Shown one piece after another: positions 21,521 to 33,071 of a stretch of DNA of 64,000 nt. A program made the translations under genes and the position numbers. Location: positions 2,604,001-2,668,000 of the forward strand of contig NZ_CP028271.1 in the NCBI RefSeq assembly GCF_009914055.1, read 5' to 3'. The DNA is from Mixta intestinalis. GTDB lineage: Bacteria > Pseudomonadota > Gammaproteobacteria > Enterobacterales > Enterobacteriaceae. How positions within the stretch are numbered: position 1 is the stretch's first letter; every line of letters begins with the position of its first letter. The notes under the pieces were generated by a model. The model worked only from the letters and a program-made list of their open reading frames with translations. It had not been told where the DNA came from and made no database searches.

Positions 21521-21689
21521 TTTGAGCATGCGGTAAAAGAAATCGCGTTTACCTCGCGCCAGATAGGTCAAATCGTGGATGCACGTCCAGAAACACCGGC
21601 TCAAACCCGCAATGTCAGTTCCGTTATGCTGTTTTCCTGCCTTTCACGCGCTATACCTGACAGGCAACCTGCCATACATCGCCATTTAC

Positions 21690-23057
21690 CGGTTAAAACA
21701 GCATGTATTACGCCAGACTTTAGTAGTGAAACCGATCGCATTAAGGCCCGTCGCTACGTTATTGCCGTAGGCAGTTTTAATGAGCTGCTTAAGCAACATG
21801 TTCAGCAACAGCTGACGTCTTTGAGAACTTTACTTAACGAATTTCAGGTAGAGATAGCCGATTCGCTGGAGGATATTTTCGCCCTACACAGTATTTATAC
21901 CGGTGAGCCGAATCCCACATGGTCACCGTGGAGCAATCTTGATATGGCCTGCAATTTTCTCAAGCATATTGGCGTCAGCGTAGTGATCCGCCTGTCGCCC
22001 GCCAGCGAAAAACTGGAGCGTCTGGAGCAGTTTATTCATCATCACATTTTGCTGCTGGGGCAAGAGTATGTACAAAAATGGTCATTTATTCTGGAGATGG
22101 CAACCAAAGAAAAGGGGAAACTGAATGAGTCCGCCATAACGTGGCTAACAGCTATTTGTCGTATGCTTCCCGGCAGCAGCGTAGGTTTGGCCTTACCGCA
22201 GAGTAAAGATGAACCCGGTCTTCCCTCCGTCGAGCTGCTAAAACAAACCGATTTTATTGCCTTTTCGCTTATCCCCAACGATCGGAGCGCCCGAATTGAT
22301 ATCCCGGAATACAGGCCACAGGATAATCATAAAATCATTTATCAGCAGATGAATCGAATTATCACTCTGTTAAAAAAACACCAGCTACGCTGCCAGCTCT
22401 ATTTACAATCCTGGGGAACGCTAACGGGGAATACGCTAACCATCAATGGCCTTTTTTCCGTGGCGCATTATTGATGGATATGCTGCTCTCTTTACCGGAG
22501 GAAGTCACGATGATGGGGCTGTGGCTTAATTCAGAGCAGCAAAATGAAGTCTGCGCCAACAATCTTATCGAGAATAACAGCCTTTCCTTATTCTTCAGCG
22601 CCACGACTAAGCGCCCTATTTTTCATATTCTGGCACTGAAAGAGCGGTTAAAAAAACGGGTCTGTGATTTCGGCCCTGACTGGATAGCAACCCGCAGCGG
22701 CAATGTTCATCAACTGCTGTTACTTAATACCGTCACCATTAATCCACAGTTATCGGTACAACAGAATCTACTCAATGATTACAGTAAATGCTTTCATATA
22801 CGGTTGGCACTTAGCGCTCCCGGTACCTGGCGTATAAAAAATGGCTTTTCGATCAGAAAAATGGCGCGCTCTATCATCAATATGGTTTACATCCCACCCG
22901 CTACGATCGGGATGAAGAAACCATGCACTATATTAGCCAGCGCTCAGAACCGACGCTTAGCGTCCATGATGAACGAATTAATCAGGAGTGGGTAACTGAA
23001 ATCATGATGGATATTAATGCGGTGTGCCTGCTGGAGTTAACCAGAATAGCCGACTGA
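21690..23057 (+). pseudogene. AraC-type regulator with GH39-like domain, 5'-truncated and frameshifted
   Basis: Three consecutive frames together give one protein-like C-terminal region. It starts near PDFSSETDRIKARRYVIAVG, continues to QLYLQSWGTLTGNT, then FRGALLMDMLLSLPEEVTMM, and finally WLFDQKNGALYHQYGLHPTR down to a TGA at 23055-23057. The breaks are at a T6 run (about 22449-22454) and an A6 run (about 22835). I recognise the pattern of AraC regulators that carry a xylosidase-like (GH39) domain. The N-terminal cupin and helix-turn-helix are missing, replaced by the MFS remnant, so it cannot act as a regulator. Confidence 0.6.
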
Positions 23058-23083
23058 TTGTTCAGGGCTCGGGCTGAATCAAC

Positions 23084-23110
23084 AAAAACGGCCTTTACAG
23101 GCCGCTTTTT
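23084..23110. terminator. Terminator between pseudogene and lacI-type gene
   Basis: CGGCC / GGCCG stem with a TTTACA loop, A run on the left and T run on the right, so it can work in both directions. It lies at the convergent 3' ends. Confidence 0.75.
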
Positions 23111-24138
23111 CAGAAGGGTAAACGCGTACTGCCGCGCGGTATAATCTCAAAGCCGACGTTCACCACCTCGCCGCGATACTCTTTATCCTGGCTCATCGCC
23201 AGCATCATCTCAGCGGTTTTTACCGCAATCATATCGGCGTTAAGGCTGACGCTGGAGAGAGAAACCGGCGACAGCCATGCGCTTGATGGAAAATCACCGA
23301 AGCCTAAAATACTCAGCTGATCCGGGACTTTAATACCGCGCGACTGCGCCTCCATTAACAGTGCGGTGGCGATGGAATCACTGGTACAGAAAATACCGTC
23401 GAGGCCTTTTTCCTTTACCAGCGTTTTCATCAGGGTTTCGCGGCTGGCCTGCCAGATATTATCGCTGCGCGGAATATCTACCAGCAGCGGCTTTTTCCCC
23501 CGCTCTTCCAGCGCACGACAAAAGCCCGTGTAGCGCGTACGTGCGCGAATATCATCATTAAAACGCGTGGTGAAATAGGCCAGCTGTTCGCAGCCAGTCT
23601 CCAGTAAATATTGTGCGGCACTGTAGCCGATCTGTTCATGATTATTACCGACCTGCGCGGTAATCGCGCTACCGTCAACCTGCCACATCTGCACTACCGG
23701 CACGCCGCTGTTTTGCAGCATCTTTAAGGTTGAGGTTTTATGATCCGCACCGGCGATAGCAATCACCGCTGGCGTCCACTGTAAAATAGCGCGAATCTGT
23801 TCCTCTTCTTTATTCAGACAGTGATCGTGAGAGGCAATAGATAACTGAAACCCCTGCGCGCTCACGGTCGATTCAATACGCTGAATAACATAGCTGAAAA
23901 TGACGTTGGCCAGCGAAGGTAATACTACCGCCATATTACTGCTGCGCCCTCCGGTAAACTGGCTGGCAATTTTATTATGCACGTAACCCAGATTATCTAT
24001 GGCCGTCTGAATTTTCTTCCCTGTTTTGGCTGAAACGCGCTCTGGCTGGCGAATATACAGCGAAACGGTTGAAGGCGAGACTCCGGCCTGAAGAGCCACA
24101 TCATCAAGCTTTATGATTTGGCGTGATCGTTGACGCAT
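23110..24138 (-). CDS. LacI-family transcriptional repressor
   Basis: A sugar-responsive repressor. The start at ATG 24138 (GGGAGC upstream) gives 342 residues; the open frame continues 99 bases upstream into the permease gene but without similarity. The helix-turn-helix is at the very N-terminus (IKLDDVALQAGVSPSTVSLY), followed by a hinge and the periplasmic-binding-protein fold (VVQMWQVDGS, DGIFCTSDSIATALLMEAQS, ILGFGDFPSSAWLSP). It overlaps the SSS permease gene by 28 bases, so both are on one transcript. The likely operator lies in front of that transcript and the divergent catabolic operon. Confidence 0.93.
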   Translation of the reverse strand: MRQRSRQIIKLDDVALQAGVSPSTVSLYIRQPERVSAKTGKKIQTAIDNLGYVHNKIASQFTGGRSSNMAVVLPSLANVIFSYVIQRIESTVSAQGFQLSIASHDHCLNKEEEQIRAILQWTPAVIAIAGADHKTSTLKMLQNSGVPVVQMWQVDGSAITAQVGNNHEQIGYSAAQYLLETGCEQLAYFTTRFNDDIRARTRYTGFCRALEERGKKPLLVDIPRSDNIWQASRETLMKTLVKEKGLDGIFCTSDSIATALLMEAQSRGIKVPDQLSILGFGDFPSSAWLSPVSLSSVSLNADMIAVKTAEMMLAMSQDKEYRGEVVNVGFEIIPRGSTRLPF

Positions 24139-25877
24139 TTTGCTCCCGCACTCTCGTTCAGCGCCATCATCTCTCGCCCGGAGCGAAAAATGTGGCGTCG
24201 AGCTAATCCCATAATCAGCAATACTGCACTTCCCCATACCAGCGCCAAAAGATAGCCATAATGGTCAGATATACCTGTCTCAGATGCCAGGCCAAAGGGA
24301 GATAACGTGATGTAAACGCTGATTAAAACCGCCACCATAATAACACTGGCAGGCACGGCAAAGCGCCATTTTTCCATCGGAATACTGGCTGGCGCATGTG
24401 CTGACGCGCGCCAGGCCGCAGGTTTCACCTTACCAATAATCAACATCAGCGTCACTTCAACGATAAACAAAATGCCCATGACGTGGATGTAATGGAGAGG
24501 AATAAGTTTGTCGATGTCGGTAAACATATACATGCCATAAACCACAATATGAAACACCAGCACGCATTTTGCCGCCAGTGCCGGAACATGGCGCGTCAGG
24601 AATCCTACCAGCACGATAGTAATAATCGGAATATTATAAAAACCGGTAAAACGACGCATCAGATCGAAAATACCGTTCGGCGTATGCAGCAGCATCGGCG
24701 CAATCATGATGGAAATCAGTGAAACAACAACCGACGCTATTTTGCCCATACGTACCAGTTTTTTCTCATCACGACAGCCGGTCATTGGACCAAACAGATC
24801 GATAACAAACAGCGTGGCGCTGGAATTAACCACGGAATTAAAGTGGCTGATCACCGTGCCAAAAATAGCTGCCGCAAACATGCCGATCAGCCACCAGGGC
24901 AGTACGGCCTTAACCAGCGTCGGATAGGCATAATCCGCATTGCTAAATACCGGGCCAAACATATTCAGGGCAATAAGGCCGGGTAACACCATTGCCAGCG
25001 GCACCAGCAGTTTGATCGAACCCGCCAGTAAAACCCCTTTCTGGCTCTCTGCCAGCGATTGCGCTCCCAGAGTGCGCTGAATGATCATTTGATTGGTACA
25101 CCAGTAAAACATGTTGGCACACAGCATCCCGGTAAAGATGGTGCTGAACGGCACCGCCGAACTGGAAGAGCCAATCGCGTTTAGCTGCCGGGGATGGCTC
25201 AGCAAAATTTTAGCTCCGGCGCTGAAAGAGCCGTCACCCAGCGCAAACAGCCCCAGCACCGGCACCAGAAGCGCCGCCACCAGCAGGATCAGCCCGCTGA
25301 TCGTGTCAGAAATAGCTACCGCTTTTAGTCCACCAAGCGTGGCATACAGGCCGCCAATCGCTCCCATCGCCAGCGCCAGGATCGCAATGGCGCTCCAGTC
25401 CGACAGGTTCAGCAGCTGCTGGAAATTAAACATCTCGTTCATGGTAATCGCCCCCAGATAGAGGCTGCACGGATTCGCCATCAGCGCATAACCCACCAAT
25501 AGCATAATGCTGACCATACGGCGGGTATTGTTATCGAAACGCTCTTCCAGAAACTGCGGCATGGTGGTTAAGCCACGGCGTAGAAAGCGCGGCAGGAAGA
25601 AAAGCGCCATTACAATCGTGGCGATGGCAGCGGTACTTTCCCAGGCCATACCACTGATGTCGAAGCGATAGGCGTTGCCGTTAAGCCCCACCAGCTGCTC
25701 TGCCGACAGATTGGAAAGCAACAGCGATCCCGCAATGAAATAACCGCTTAATCCTCGTCCGGCGAGAAAAAATCCCTCCACGCCTGATTCTGATATGCCT
25801 TTTGTTTTACGATAAGAATATAGCGCTACGATTACGAGAAAGAAAAAAAACGTTACACCAGAGAAAAACATCTCCAT
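24111..25877 (-). CDS. Sodium:solute symporter (SSS family)
   Basis: A Na+-coupled importer of the SSS family, about 588 residues from ATG 25877 (GAGGG upstream; a TTG nine bases further is weaker). The N-terminus has a membrane helix then GFFLAGRGLSGYFIAGSLLL and SNLSAEQLVGLNG, the SSS sodium-site helix. There are about 13-14 hydrophobic segments, and the C-terminal region is extended as in SglT-type sugar symporters. It is divergent from the sugar-acid operon and co-transcribed with its LacI regulator, so it probably brings in the sugar or sugar acid used there. Confidence 0.92.
   Translation of the reverse strand: MEMFFSGVTFFFFLVIVALYSYRKTKGISESGVEGFFLAGRGLSGYFIAGSLLLSNLSAEQLVGLNGNAYRFDISGMAWESTAAIATIVMALFFLPRFLRRGLTTMPQFLEERFDNNTRRMVSIMLLVGYALMANPCSLYLGAITMNEMFNFQQLLNLSDWSAIAILALAMGAIGGLYATLGGLKAVAISDTISGLILLVAALLVPVLGLFALGDGSFSAGAKILLSHPRQLNAIGSSSSAVPFSTIFTGMLCANMFYWCTNQMIIQRTLGAQSLAESQKGVLLAGSIKLLVPLAMVLPGLIALNMFGPVFSNADYAYPTLVKAVLPWWLIGMFAAAIFGTVISHFNSVVNSSATLFVIDLFGPMTGCRDEKKLVRMGKIASVVVSLISIMIAPMLLHTPNGIFDLMRRFTGFYNIPIITIVLVGFLTRHVPALAAKCVLVFHIVVYGMYMFTDIDKLIPLHYIHVMGILFIVEVTLMLIIGKVKPAAWRASAHAPASIPMEKWRFAVPASVIMVAVLISVYITLSPFGLASETGISDHYGYLLALVWGSAVLLIMGLARRHIFRSGREMMALNESAGAKCVNDHAKS
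25817..25832. promoter_or_regulatory. Secondary LacI-type operator candidate
   Basis: AATATAGCGCTACGAT matches 13 of 16 bases of the perfect palindrome at 26039-26054 and lies inside the 5' coding part of the symporter, 207 bases from the main site. A pair like this could allow looping by a tetrameric or dimeric repressor. Inferred from similarity only. Confidence 0.45.
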
Positions 25878-26038
25878 GGCTGTCAACCCTCATACTTATG
25901 GTATCAGGCTACTATCACACAGGATAAAACGGGCTTTAAAGCACTTTATGCAAAATTTTGAAGCGGGCGAATAAAAACCATGCGGCGGAAAGGGAAAAGC
26001 GATCATGGATCACATAATTTGCAGATCCCATCTTGCAA

Positions 26039-26054
26039 ATCGTAGCGCTACGAT
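26039..26054. promoter_or_regulatory. LacI-family operator in the divergent promoter region
   Basis: ATCGTAGCGCTACGAT is a perfect 16-bp palindrome with the central CG-containing core usual for LacI-family sites. It lies 42 bases upstream of the dehydratase ATG, between the two divergent transcripts, the expected place for control by the LacI protein at 23110-24138. Confidence 0.72.
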
Positions 26055-26095
26055 ATTAGTGTAACGGGAAATTCAAACACCAGGGTAGTGGCTTT

Positions 26096-27850
26096 ATGTT
26101 TAACAAAGACGGTTTAACGCGCAGGGAGATCTCCGAACTTCGTAGCCAACGGTGGTATGCCCCCAAGACTATCAGAGCCTTTGCGCATCGGCAGCGCACC
26201 CAACAGATGGGCTTCGCACGGGAAGAGTTTTTAGGCAAGCCGGTTATCGGCATCATCATCAACACATGGAGCGATATGAGCGCCTGCCATTCGCATCTGC
26301 GTGAACGTGCAGAGGCGGTGAAACGCGGCGTCTGGGCAGCGGGCGGTTTTCCGGTCGAGTTACCGGCCCTGTCGATGGGCGAAGTGATGGTGAAACCCAC
26401 CACCATGCTATATCGCAACTTTCTGGCGATGGAAACCGAGGAACTTCTGCGCCAGCATCCGATCGACGGCGTCGTGCTGTTAGGCGGCTGCGATAAATCG
26501 ACGCCCGCGCTGCTGATGGGCGCGCTTTCGATGGATATCCCGGTCATCTTCTGCCCGGCGGGTCCAATGACCACCGGCAAATGGCACGGCCAGGTGACCG
26601 GCGCAGGCACCCACACCAAAAAATTCTGGGATCAGCTCCGCCTCGGTGCGATCACTCAGCATGACTGGATCGAACTGGAAGGCGCGATGACCCGCTCGAT
26701 CGGCACCTGCAACACCATGGGCACCGCATCCACCATGACCTCGATCGCCGATGCGATGGGCTTTACCCTGCCCGGTGCCAGTTCGATCCCGGCGGCCGAC
26801 TGCCGTCATCCACAAATGGCGGCGCAGTGCGGCCAGACAATCGTTGATATGGTGTGGTATGACCATAAGCCTTCGCGCTGGCTGACCAAACAGAACTTCC
26901 TTAACGGCATCGCCGCCTACATGGCGCTTGGCGGTTCCACCAACGCCGCGATCCACCTGATCGCCATGGCAAACCGCGCCTCGATTGCGTTGAACCTCGA
27001 CGATATGGAAGCGCTGGCGCGCCGTATTCCGGTGCTGGCGAACCTGTTCCCGTCCGGTAAAGGGTTAATGGACGATTTCTTTTTCGCCGGTGGCCTGATG
27101 GCGCAGCTGAAAAAAATCAGCCAGTTCCTGCACCTGGACGCAAAAGGCGTCACCAATACTTCGGTCAGCGCCTGGATCGAAAACGCTCACTGCTACGATG
27201 ACGATACCATTCGCGATCTTGATAATCCGGTCATCCCGCTGACTCAGGGCTGCGCGTTGACGGTACTGCGCGGCAACCTCTGCCCTAACGGTGCGGTAAT
27301 GAAATCTTCTGCTGCCAGCCCGCAGCTACGCCATCACGTTGGCCCGGCGCTGGTTTTCGACAGCCACCAGCAGCTTTCTGACTGCATTGACGATCCGGCG
27401 CTCGATGTGACCAAAGATAGCGTCATCATCCTGCGTAACGCCGGTCCGGTCGGCGGCCCGGGGATGCCGGAATGGGGTAACCTGCCGATCCCGAAAAAAC
27501 TGCTGCAACAGGGCGTCACCGATATGGTGCGTATTTCCGATGCGCGCATGTCCGGCACCCACTACGGCACCTGCATTCTGCACGTCGCGCCGGAAGCGGC
27601 GGTTGGCGGGCCGCTGGCGCTGGTGCAAACCGGCGATCGGATCGAGCTGGATATCGCCGCCGGTACGCTCAACATGCTGGTTGACGAAGCCGAACTGGCC
27701 CGACGCCGCGCCGCGCTAAAACCGACGCACCAAACCTTCTCCCGCTCCTGGTCTGCCCTTTATCAGCAGCACGTCACTCAGGCCGATCAGGGCTGCGATT
27801 TCGATTTCCTCCAGAGCGGCAGCGACGTTCCGGAACCTCCCATTTTTTAA
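26096..27850 (+). CDS. Sugar-acid dehydratase (IlvD/Edd family)
   Basis: A [Fe-S] dehydratase that removes water from an aldonate to give a 2-keto-3-deoxy acid. The 584-residue length and sequence fit pentonate (arabinonate/xylonate) dehydratases better than IlvD or Edd. Cluster ligand regions are visible: SDMSACHSHLRE (about 62), GGCDKSTPALLMG (about 130) and SIGTCNTMGTASTM (about 205). The C-terminal DARMSGTHYGTCILHVAPEA holds the catalytic serine (SGT). First gene of the seven-gene plus-strand operon. The substrate is not certain from sequence. Confidence 0.92.
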   Translation: MFNKDGLTRREISELRSQRWYAPKTIRAFAHRQRTQQMGFAREEFLGKPVIGIIINTWSDMSACHSHLRERAEAVKRGVWAAGGFPVELPALSMGEVMVKPTTMLYRNFLAMETEELLRQHPIDGVVLLGGCDKSTPALLMGALSMDIPVIFCPAGPMTTGKWHGQVTGAGTHTKKFWDQLRLGAITQHDWIELEGAMTRSIGTCNTMGTASTMTSIADAMGFTLPGASSIPAADCRHPQMAAQCGQTIVDMVWYDHKPSRWLTKQNFLNGIAAYMALGGSTNAAIHLIAMANRASIALNLDDMEALARRIPVLANLFPSGKGLMDDFFFAGGLMAQLKKISQFLHLDAKGVTNTSVSAWIENAHCYDDDTIRDLDNPVIPLTQGCALTVLRGNLCPNGAVMKSSAASPQLRHHVGPALVFDSHQQLSDCIDDPALDVTKDSVIILRNAGPVGGPGMPEWGNLPIPKKLLQQGVTDMVRISDARMSGTHYGTCILHVAPEAAVGGPLALVQTGDRIELDIAAGTLNMLVDEAELARRRAALKPTHQTFSRSWSALYQQHVTQADQGCDFDFLQSGSDVPEPPIF

Positions 27851-27859
27851 GGAAAAAGT

Positions 27860-28651
27860 ATGAACAATTTCAAAAAAAGCATCCTCTCCGGCCAGCGTCT
27901 GCTGGGAACCTGGATGATGACCGGCAGCGATACCGTGGCCGAAGCGATGGCGACCGTTGGCTTTGATTTCCTGGTACTGGATCAGGAACACGTTGCGGTG
28001 GATACGCTGGATGCCATCCGCATCGATCGCGCCGTGCGCAGCGTCAACAACAATACCACCCCGCTGTACCGGCTGGCGGGCAACGAAACGGTGCTGATTA
28101 AGCGCGCGCTCGACGGCGGCGCGCTGTCGCTGATGATCCCCTTTATTAATACGGTTGAAGAGGCGCGTAAAGCGGTGGAATCCGCCTACTATCCGCCTTA
28201 CGGCAAGCGCGGCTTTGCGGCGATGCATCGCGCTTCCGGCTGGGGCGGCAACCCACAGTTCGTACAGGAGTCACGCGACGAACTTTGCCTGATTTTACAG
28301 CTGGAAACGCCGGAAGCGATCGCCAGCATTGATGATATCGCTGCGGTTGACGGCATTACCGGTTTCTTTATTGGCCCCGGCGATCTCTCCTCCGCCATGG
28401 GCCATCCGGGTAATCCGTCACACCCTGAGGTACAGGCGATGATCAAACGCGGCCTGGAAGCCTGTCAGCGCCTCGGCTTCCCCTGCGGTATCGTGGGCGG
28501 CAACCCGGAACTGGTCAATAAGTACCAGCAGATGGGCTTTACCTTCGTCGCGCTGGCCTCTGATATGAGCTTTATGCTGGCGCGTGCGAAGGAGCAGCTG
28601 GCGGCCATTCGCGGTGAAGATCTGAAAATTCGCGGCGGCGAGGTCTACTAA
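27860..28651 (+). CDS. HpcH/HpaI-family class II aldolase
   Basis: A metal-dependent aldolase that splits 2-keto-3-deoxy acids into pyruvate and an aldehyde. The 263-residue TIM barrel shows the catalytic His in FLVLDQEHVAVD, the metal ligands Glu in LILQLETPEA and Asp in FIGPGDLSSAMG, and the PPYGKRGF loop, all typical of the HpcH/GarL/RhmA group. It starts 9 bases after the dehydratase (AAGGAAAAA upstream). Together they would turn an aldonate into pyruvate plus a short aldehyde. Confidence 0.93.
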   Translation: MNNFKKSILSGQRLLGTWMMTGSDTVAEAMATVGFDFLVLDQEHVAVDTLDAIRIDRAVRSVNNNTTPLYRLAGNETVLIKRALDGGALSLMIPFINTVEEARKAVESAYYPPYGKRGFAAMHRASGWGGNPQFVQESRDELCLILQLETPEAIASIDDIAAVDGITGFFIGPGDLSSAMGHPGNPSHPEVQAMIKRGLEACQRLGFPCGIVGGNPELVNKYQQMGFTFVALASDMSFMLARAKEQLAAIRGEDLKIRGGEVY

Positions 28652-28652
28652 G

Positions 28653-29534
28653 ATGACGCGCCTGCTCGAATGTACCCAGGGCGATGCCAGCATGGCCGTC
28701 GCGCCCGCGTTAGGCGGCGCGCTGGCCTGGCTGCGCTGGCGCGGGCATGACATCTTACGGCCCTTCGATCCCGCAGGCGAACAGCGTGCCAATCTGTGCG
28801 GCAGCTATCCGCTGATCCCCTGGTCAAACCGCATCGCCAACGGACACTTTACCTTTAATGGTGCCAGCCACGCGGTAAAACGCAACTTTGGCGATCATCC
28901 GCACGCCCTGCACGGCAGCGGCTGGCAAAGCGCCTGGCAGGTGGCACATGCTGCCGATGATGAAGTGGTATTGCAGCTCGACAGCCCGGCCAGCGAAAGC
29001 TGGCCCTGGCCCTGGCGTGCGCAACAGGTTTTTCGCCTGAGCAGCGATCGGCTGCGCATCGAGCTGAGCTACTGCAACAGCGCGCAGGAGAACGTACCGG
29101 TAGGCCTGGGGTTTCATCCCTTCTTTGCCGACGCCGCACAGAGCGAAATCCGTTTTGCCGCCGCAGGCGTCTGGCTTAACGACGAAAACAGCCTGCCCTG
29201 TGAAGCGGTCGCGGTGCCGGAAAAATGGCTCTACACGCATTTTCGATCGCCGGTATTCGGCTCGGTGGATAACTGCTTTACCGGCTGGCGGCCCCCCGCA
29301 GAAGTCAGATGGCCGCAGCGCCGGATCCGCGTGGAGATGCGCTCCGCTGCCAGCAACGCGGTGCTGTTTATTCCGCCGCGCGAGCGCAACGTGGTAGCTA
29401 TCGAACCGGTCACCCACGTCAATAACGCCATCAATCTGTTTCCTGCCGACGACGGCGAACAGGCGATGACCACCGTTCATCCCGGAGAGACGTTTTCTCA
29501 CTGGATGGAACTGCGGATGATAAGCGATGAATAA
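28653..29534 (+). CDS. Aldose 1-epimerase (mutarotase)
   Basis: This enzyme interconverts alpha and beta anomers of sugars. The 293-residue beta-sandwich protein contains the mutarotase landmarks NLCGSYPLIPWSNRIANGHF, HALHGSGWQSAWQV (catalytic His), PVGLGFHPFF (second His) and a late IEPVTHVNNAINL that supplies the acidic residue. It starts one base after the aldolase stop and overlaps the next gene by 8 bases. Its place suggests it supplies the right anomer to the dehydrogenase. Confidence 0.9.
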   Translation: MTRLLECTQGDASMAVAPALGGALAWLRWRGHDILRPFDPAGEQRANLCGSYPLIPWSNRIANGHFTFNGASHAVKRNFGDHPHALHGSGWQSAWQVAHAADDEVVLQLDSPASESWPWPWRAQQVFRLSSDRLRIELSYCNSAQENVPVGLGFHPFFADAAQSEIRFAAAGVWLNDENSLPCEAVAVPEKWLYTHFRSPVFGSVDNCFTGWRPPAEVRWPQRRIRVEMRSAASNAVLFIPPRERNVVAIEPVTHVNNAINLFPADDGEQAMTTVHPGETFSHWMELRMISDE

Positions 29535-30401
29535 ACCTGAACAGCTTTTCGATTATGTCGGCCATCTGCCGGAATGCCCCAGCTGGGACAGCGACACCCA
29601 AACGCTCTGGTGGGCAGATATCCTGGAGCGTGAGATTCACGCTCTGCATCTGCCGGGCGGCGAACATCGGGTAATAACCTTCCCGGAAGAGCCAGGCTGT
29701 TTCGCACTACGCGAAAAAGGCGGCCTGATCGTCGCGCTTCGCAGCGGCATCTGGCTTACCGGCGAGGCAGGTCAGCTTCAGCAAAAAATTTGCGATAACC
29801 CTAATAATCCGGCGCTGGCGCGCTTCAACGATGGCGGCGTCGATCCCTGGGGGCGCTTCTGGGCAGGCACCTACTGGGGGCCACGCGACTATAACGGCGC
29901 GCTGCTGTGCCGTGTTGATGCCAGCCTCCGTACGGGCGTCATGCAGTGCGACATTCTCGGTGCCAACGGCCTCGCCTTTTCGCCCGACCGCCGCTGGATG
30001 TACACCAGCGACACGCCGAACCATGTCATTTACCGCACGCCGCTTGATGATGAAGGCAACCCAGGCGTACGCCAGGTGTGGAAAACCTTCCCACGCGGCA
30101 ACGGCAGGCCCGACGGCGCGGCGATGGACAGCGAAGGCTGCTACTGGAGCGCACTGTTTGACGGCTGGCGCATCGCCCGCTTTTCGCCACAGGGCGAGGT
30201 TCTGGAAGAGCATACTCTGCCGGTACGCTGCCCCACGATGGTCTGCTTTGGCGGGCCGGAAATGAAGACGCTGTTTATCACCACCACCAGAGAAAACATG
30301 ACGGCTGAAGAGTGCGCGGCTTACCCGCTCTCCGGTGCCATTTTTACCCTGAATGTTGCCGTTGCCGGCATGCACAAACCCAAATTTAAGGAACACGCAT
30401 A

Positions 30402-30402
<1 letters not shown>
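29527..30402 (+). CDS. SMP-30/gluconolactonase-family lactonase
   Basis: A six-bladed propeller, metal-dependent lactonase that opens aldonolactones to aldonates. The 291-residue protein carries LPECPSWDSDTQTLWWADI near the N-terminus (metal-binding Glu), ARFNDGGVDPWGRFWAGTYW (Asn/Asp), GANGLAFSPDRRWMYTSDTP and PDGAAMDSEGCYWSALFDGW, all family hallmarks. It fits between the SDR dehydrogenase (lactone producer) and the dehydratase (aldonate user). The start overlaps the mutarotase. Confidence 0.93.
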
Positions 30403-32056
<1,654 letters not shown>

Positions 32057-32065
32057 GGTATCGAT

Positions 32066-32953
32066 ATGGATTTCTTTACGCTTTTTACCCCTGATATGGC
32101 GGTGCTGGATACCAGCACGGTACTTATCGTGATTGCGGTGATGTTTCTTTATACCTTTGTTGGCATATGCGCCGGTTTTGGCGGCGGCCTGACCTCAATG
32201 CCGCTAATTACCATGGTGTTGCCGCTCAAAATGGCGGCACCGATGTCGGTCATGGTCGGCACCGCCACCGCGGTTTATGCCACCTGGCTGTCACGCAAAG
32301 AAACGGACTGGAAATCTGCGGCGGTATTAATTCTGTTCTCTTTTGCCGGTATTCCCGTCGGGCTGTATGCACTCTCTTATTTGCCCGATCATATTATGAA
32401 AATAGGCCTGGGCGCGTTTCTGATTATTTACTCGTTCTACAGCCTGTTTATTCCCCGCCTGCCGGTGTATGACAAACGCTGGATCGCGGCCCCGATGGGC
32501 ACCATCGCCGGTGCCTTAGGCGCGGCGTTCTCAACCAACGGGCCACCGGTAGTGATGTACGGCATGCTGCGTAACCTGGCACCCGCCGCGTTTCGCGGTA
32601 CGCTTAATGCCTTCTTTACGGCCAATAATATCGCCATTATCGGCGGGCTGGCGACCAGCGGGATCTTAACCATTTCTACCATTAAGCTGGTGCTGTTCTG
32701 TATTCCGACCATGGTGCTGGGTTCGATTGTCGGTCAGTACGTGCATAAACGGATTTCGGTAAAAGTGTTCCGCATTATCGTTTTCCTGCTGCTGATCGCC
32801 TCCGGCGCGATGCTGATCAAAGGCGCAATGGGCATTTCCGCTCTCAGCGCGCTGCTGCCGGTCTTTGCGCTGCTGGTGGTATTACAGCTGATATTCGGGA
32901 AGAAGGTGGCGGCCATCCGTGCCGCAGATGAAGCGGCAAAAGCGCAGTCATAA
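32066..32953 (+). CDS. TauE/SafE-family membrane permease
   Basis: A 295-residue inner-membrane protein with about eight hydrophobic segments and the family repeats CAGFGGGLTSMPLITMVLPL and TIAGALGAAFSTNGPPVVMY. Family members are mostly linked to export or import of sulfonates, sulfite or small acids. It is the last gene of the sugar-acid operon (9 bases after the SDR) and may move a pathway acid or its end product. That a TauE-type protein sits here with a separate SSS importer is unexplained. Confidence 0.85.
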   Translation: MDFFTLFTPDMAVLDTSTVLIVIAVMFLYTFVGICAGFGGGLTSMPLITMVLPLKMAAPMSVMVGTATAVYATWLSRKETDWKSAAVLILFSFAGIPVGLYALSYLPDHIMKIGLGAFLIIYSFYSLFIPRLPVYDKRWIAAPMGTIAGALGAAFSTNGPPVVMYGMLRNLAPAAFRGTLNAFFTANNIAIIGGLATSGILTISTIKLVLFCIPTMVLGSIVGQYVHKRISVKVFRIIVFLLLIASGAMLIKGAMGISALSALLPVFALLVVLQLIFGKKVAAIRAADEAAKAQS

Positions 32954-32987
32954 GCGCGAACGGCACGTCTGAAAACCTGAAAAAGAG

Positions 32988-33014
32988 AAAGCCGCCTCCT
33001 TTGGCGGCTTTTTT
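32988..33014. terminator. Terminator between the sugar-acid operon and the GH3 gene
   Basis: GCCGCC / GGCGGC stem with a TCCTTT loop, A-rich on the left and seven Ts on the right. It ends the operon and, because the left side is A-rich, may also serve the convergent GH3 gene. Confidence 0.85.
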
Positions 33015-33071
33015 AATGCCATGCACGGCCACAGCGAGAAAGGTCAGCGATGCCGCATCGTTAGCCGTAGC

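Noticed and set aside
28824..30396. Minus-strand ORFs of 225 and 229 codons in the sugar-acid operon
   Set aside because: Antisense to the mutarotase and lactonase, whose motifs are clear; no start signals.
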